Below are positions 61,370 to 64,000 of a stretch of 64,000 bases of DNA, piece by piece. How positions within the stretch are numbered: the first letter of the stretch is position 1; every line of letters starts with the position of its first letter. The notes beneath the pieces are model-generated. The model saw only the letters and a list, made by a program, of their open reading frames with translations. It was not told the DNA's origin and made no database searches. Source of the DNA: Chamaesiphon sp. 341R_metabat_111 (GTDB lineage: Bacteria; Cyanobacteriota; Cyanobacteriia; Cyanobacteriales; Chamaesiphonaceae); NCBI GenBank assembly GCA_025351825.1, contig JANXVE010000094.1, positions 1 to 64,000 of the forward strand. Reading direction: 5' to 3'. The translations under genes and the position numbers were made by a program.

Positions 61370-63433
61370 ATGAAAACTTACTTTGCTTGTTTACTATTGG
61401 TTGGCTCGATTGAGATGTTGATGCCGATGGAAACACTACTTGCTACACCTCGAACTAGCTCTGACGCTGCCAAAATTAGCTTACCAACAGCCTCGCGAGC
61501 CAATTACACTACAGAACGACTCGACAGCAGAATTGCTAGATTAAAGCCTAAATTGCGAAAACGAACTAACAGCCCACAATCCCAACCGATTATACCCCCT
61601 GCGACTGAGCCAGCAACAGCACCCAAACAAATCTCGATCTCCGACATCATTATCAAAACAGATCGAGGTGAACTCGAACCAGCAATCGCAGCTAAGGTTC
61701 GCCAAGTCCTAACCGTCAAAATTGGGCAGTCAGTTACGCGCACACAGTTAGAGCAAAACTTAAATGCAGTCAAGGCATTGGGTGACTTTTCGGCAGTAGA
61801 AATCGTCCCTGAAGACACTGCACAAGGTGTGAAAATTAGCTTCATCGTCAAGCCTTATGGCATGTTTAGGCAAGCTCTGATTAGGACACTCCCAGCTAGT
61901 AGTAGCGTAGTTACCACAGCCGATATCGATCGTATTTTCCAATCCCAGTATGGCAAAAAATTGAATGCGATCGAACTCAAATCCTCGATCGATAGCCTAA
62001 ACAAACTTTATCAGAAACAGGGATACAATCTCGCTCAAGTCGTTGATGTGGAAGAACTTAGTCCTGATGGCAAACTGACTTTAGTAATTGCTGAAGGCGT
62101 GATTGAAGATGTTCAGGTGCAATTTTTGAATAAGCAGGGTGCAGTTGTAGATGAAAATAAAAAACCATTTACAGGAACGACTCGACCCTTTATCATCACT
62201 CGTGAGGCGGAGTTAAAACCAGGCAAGATTTTCAATAAGGCTACTGTTGAAAAAGATCTGCGGCGGATCTATGGATTAGGTTTATTCGATGATGTGCGCG
62301 TATCCTTCATCCCTGGCAAAGATCCGGCAAAAGTTATCCTTCAATTCAATGTACTCGAACGTGGCAAAAACACCTCGATTTTACCTAGTTTTGGATATAG
62401 CTCCAGAGATGGGCTATTTGGCAATCTTAGTTTTAGCCAATTAAATTTGGGCGGTAACAATCAAAAACTGAACGTTCAAGGTCAATTGGGTTCACAGAAT
62501 TCGACAACTTTCGATCTGAGCTTTTCTGAACCTTGGATTGCCACCGACCCCAATCGCACATCGTATAGCGTCAGCGCATTTCAGCAGCGATCTTTATCTT
62601 CAGTTTTTGAAGGGGGCAAAACGCCCGTCTTTGTACCAGGGACAAGCGAAAATCCGCGTCTGCTCAGACAAGGCGGTGGCATTACTTTCAACCGCCCACT
62701 CAACGGCGATCCGCTTGATGAGAGTAAGTTGCGTGGTTCTCTCGGCATTCAGTATCAGCGGATCTCTACTACTGATGTGGGTGGCTCGACTGTATCAAAA
62801 GATTCAGGTGGCAACGATCTCAGCTTTAGCAAAACCGGACAAGACGATCTGTTGATGTTGCAATTAGGATTGACTCAAGATATCCGAGATAGTTTTGCCG
62901 ATCCGACTCAAGGTTCTTTGCTCAAACTGGGTGTAGATCGATCGATTCCGATTGGTAATTCCAAGATTTCGATGACCAAAGTGCGTGGGAGCTTTACTCA
63001 ATACATCCCCGTAAAGCTGATAAATTTTACGCCTGGTAGTCAGTCACTATTATTCAATCTCCAAGGCGGCACAGTTCTTGGTGATTTGCCGCCCTACGAA
63101 GCATTTGGGTTGGGTGGTGCTTCAGGTGTGCGGGGCTATGAGGAAGGTGATATCGGTTCGGGACGCAGCTATCTCCAAGCTACAGCAGAATATCGATTTC
63201 CGTTATTCTCGTTTTTAGGTTTGGGGATCTTTGCTGACTACGGTACCGATCTGGGTACTGGCAGTAGCGTCACTGGCAATCCTGCTGGCGCGCGGAGCAA
63301 ACCAGGCAATGGTTTTGGCTATGGTGCTGGTATTCGCGTGCTGCAAACACCGCTGGGTACAATTAGACTCGATTACGGCATCAACAATCTTGGGGAAACG
63401 CGAATTCAGTTCGGCTTGGGGGAAAGATTTTAA
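61370..63433 (+). CDS. Omp85/BamA family outer membrane protein
   Basis: From ATG 61370 about 687 residues; ATG 61334 adds 12 residues but breaks the signal peptide. Residues 1-28 are a signal sequence (MKTYFACLLLVGSIEMLMP). A Pro-rich spacer leads to about three POTRA domains (residues 85-340; DIIIKTDRGELEPAIAAKVR, KLNAIELKSSIDSLNKLYQK, ELKPGKIFNKATVEKDLRRI) and a 16-stranded barrel ending in RIQFGLGERF, with the VRGYEEGD lid motif. The family inserts outer-membrane beta-barrels; cyanobacterial members are related to Toc75. It is somewhat shorter than some cyanobacterial Omp85 proteins. Confidence 0.9.
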   Translation: MKTYFACLLLVGSIEMLMPMETLLATPRTSSDAAKISLPTASRANYTTERLDSRIARLKPKLRKRTNSPQSQPIIPPATEPATAPKQISISDIIIKTDRGELEPAIAAKVRQVLTVKIGQSVTRTQLEQNLNAVKALGDFSAVEIVPEDTAQGVKISFIVKPYGMFRQALIRTLPASSSVVTTADIDRIFQSQYGKKLNAIELKSSIDSLNKLYQKQGYNLAQVVDVEELSPDGKLTLVIAEGVIEDVQVQFLNKQGAVVDENKKPFTGTTRPFIITREAELKPGKIFNKATVEKDLRRIYGLGLFDDVRVSFIPGKDPAKVILQFNVLERGKNTSILPSFGYSSRDGLFGNLSFSQLNLGGNNQKLNVQGQLGSQNSTTFDLSFSEPWIATDPNRTSYSVSAFQQRSLSSVFEGGKTPVFVPGTSENPRLLRQGGGITFNRPLNGDPLDESKLRGSLGIQYQRISTTDVGGSTVSKDSGGNDLSFSKTGQDDLLMLQLGLTQDIRDSFADPTQGSLLKLGVDRSIPIGNSKISMTKVRGSFTQYIPVKLINFTPGSQSLLFNLQGGTVLGDLPPYEAFGLGGASGVRGYEEGDIGSGRSYLQATAEYRFPLFSFLGLGIFADYGTDLGTGSSVTGNPAGARSKPGNGFGYGAGIRVLQTPLGTIRLDYGINNLGETRIQFGLGERF

Positions 63434-63434
63434 A

Positions 63435-63830
63435 TTAATTACGATCGTTTCGATCGGACGTAGCTATTCCTGTAAACCGTGAATATTTTGCTAAGTTACT
63501 ACCAGCAGATGTAACGGCGATTAGACCAGTATTAATATCCTCAAAGAAAATTACTCCACCAATATGTTTATTCGCCATGAAGGGTGCATGATAAAATTGA
63601 TATTCTTTGATATAAATTATCAAGATGTCATCAATATTGGTAGGTTTGCCGAAGATTTGTTGACATACCTGTGCGATCGTGGCTAAGAGAGCGTCTTGTC
63701 GAACTGGCTCACCGACATCGCTAAACTCTGGAACATCGCCAAATTCATCCATATAATACGACCAAATTCTAGAGAGATCTGTCTCTTTTTGGAGCTTTTC
63801 TTTGAGTTGGTATAATTTTTTGAGTTTCAT
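63435..63830 (-). CDS. Hypothetical soluble protein
   Basis: A 131-residue protein beginning MKLKKLYQLKEKLQKETDLS. It has a basic helix at the start, then FGDVPEFSDVGEPVRQDALL, IIYIKEYQFYHAPFMANKHI and FFEDINTGLIAVTS, a mixed alpha/beta pattern. Its family is not recognised. Its stop overlaps the region just after the Omp85 stop. It is 8 bp after the partial kinase copy in the same direction, so it may be co-transcribed with it. Confidence 0.6.
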   Translation of the reverse strand: MKLKKLYQLKEKLQKETDLSRIWSYYMDEFGDVPEFSDVGEPVRQDALLATIAQVCQQIFGKPTNIDDILIIYIKEYQFYHAPFMANKHIGGVIFFEDINTGLIAVTSAGSNLAKYSRFTGIATSDRNDRN

Positions 63831-63838
63831 TGGTTATT

Positions 63839-64000
63839 CTAGCTGGATGCAGGTACAAATATTTTAACTCGTGTACCTCGATCGATTTCACTATCTAGAT
63901 TAAAGTTACCGCCCAAACATTGCACTCGCTCCTGCATATTTCTGAGTCCAAATCCGGCATGGGATCGATCGACACTAAAACCTTTCCCAAACAATAAGTA
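63839..64000 (-). CDS. Second histidine kinase C-terminus (partial, possibly broken)
   Basis: The minus strand encodes GKGFSVDRSHAGFGLRNM, then QERVQCLGG and NLDSEIDRGTRVKIFVPASS, nearly the same as the end of the kinase at 60016. Identity covers 138 bp (63851-63988) with about eight differences. Upstream of Gly-Lys-Gly-Phe the frame reads YLLF rather than the expected CDN of the ATP-binding G1 box, so the homology breaks there. It is either a remnant or the end of a divergent gene beyond the window. Confidence 0.6.
   Translation of the reverse strand, partial: YLLFGKGFSVDRSHAGFGLRNMQERVQCLGGNFNLDSEIDRGTRVKIFVPASS

Overview
The window is a 64 kb stretch of cyanobacterial chromosome. The evidence is a phycobilisome rod-core linker (CpcG), a high-light-inducible (HLIP) one-helix protein, an RpaA-type response regulator, plastoquinone-pathway UbiA, cyanobacterial conserved families (DUF1815, DUF1995, DUF2288, DUF2499, DUF3593, DUF3598), XisH/XisI, and a very high density of the palindrome CGATCG/GATCGATC, resembling the HIP1 repeats of many cyanobacteria. 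No rRNA, CRISPR array or intact insertion sequence was seen. The genus cannot be fixed from the sequence alone.

Layout. 0-16 kb: a truncated DMT permease, Ogt, a SIMPL protein, FolD, an M20 amidohydrolase, DAHP synthase, PlsC, a DUF697 GTPase-like protein, MetF, tRNA-Leu(CAG), a SpoU methylase, a GntR regulator and RpaA. 16-30 kb: UbiA, glucokinase, DUF1815, TsaB, a TPR protein, an AT-richer two-gene AAA ATPase + TOPRIM-like pair (possible defence module), Uma2 nucleases, RNase J, DapA and LeuD. 30-44 kb: a cytochrome P450 divergent from a TetR regulator fused to a transposase-type zinc-ribbon/HTH, a phosphotransacetylase-like protein, a Nudix hydrolase, FolK, DUF2499/DUF3593, an MnmC-like methylase, a fatty acid desaturase, and ArsS divergent from an aldehyde dehydrogenase. 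44-49 kb: an Rpn-type nuclease, an Rhs remnant with an unrecognised gene beside it, a five-domain response regulator with in-frame DNA repeats, and CpcG. 49-57 kb: the glycine cleavage genes gcvH and gcvP embedded among toxin-antitoxin and excision-factor genes (MazEF, BrnTA, DUF433/DUF5615, XisHI). 57-64 kb: homoserine dehydrogenase, a NarL-type response regulator, an HLIP, a histidine kinase, an Omp85 protein, and a second partial copy of the kinase C-terminus.

Most genes are single-gene or two-gene housekeeping units separated by short intergenic regions full of dispersed repeats: heptamer short tandem repeats, 10-bp GCGTGGGAGC tandems, palindromic REP-like units, and a MITE-like element of about 170-180 bp with roughly 40-bp terminal inverted repeats. 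In at least two places repeats have become coding sequence: the C-terminal tail of the P450 and the linker of the five-domain response regulator.

The most unusual items are the AAA/TOPRIM-like pair (21971-23885), the TetR-zinc-ribbon fusion (31978-32916), the kinase-HLIP-regulator order with a tandem 21-bp direct repeat in front of the kinase (58716-61275), and the several short gene remnants (glycosyltransferase, Rhs, XisI, kinase).
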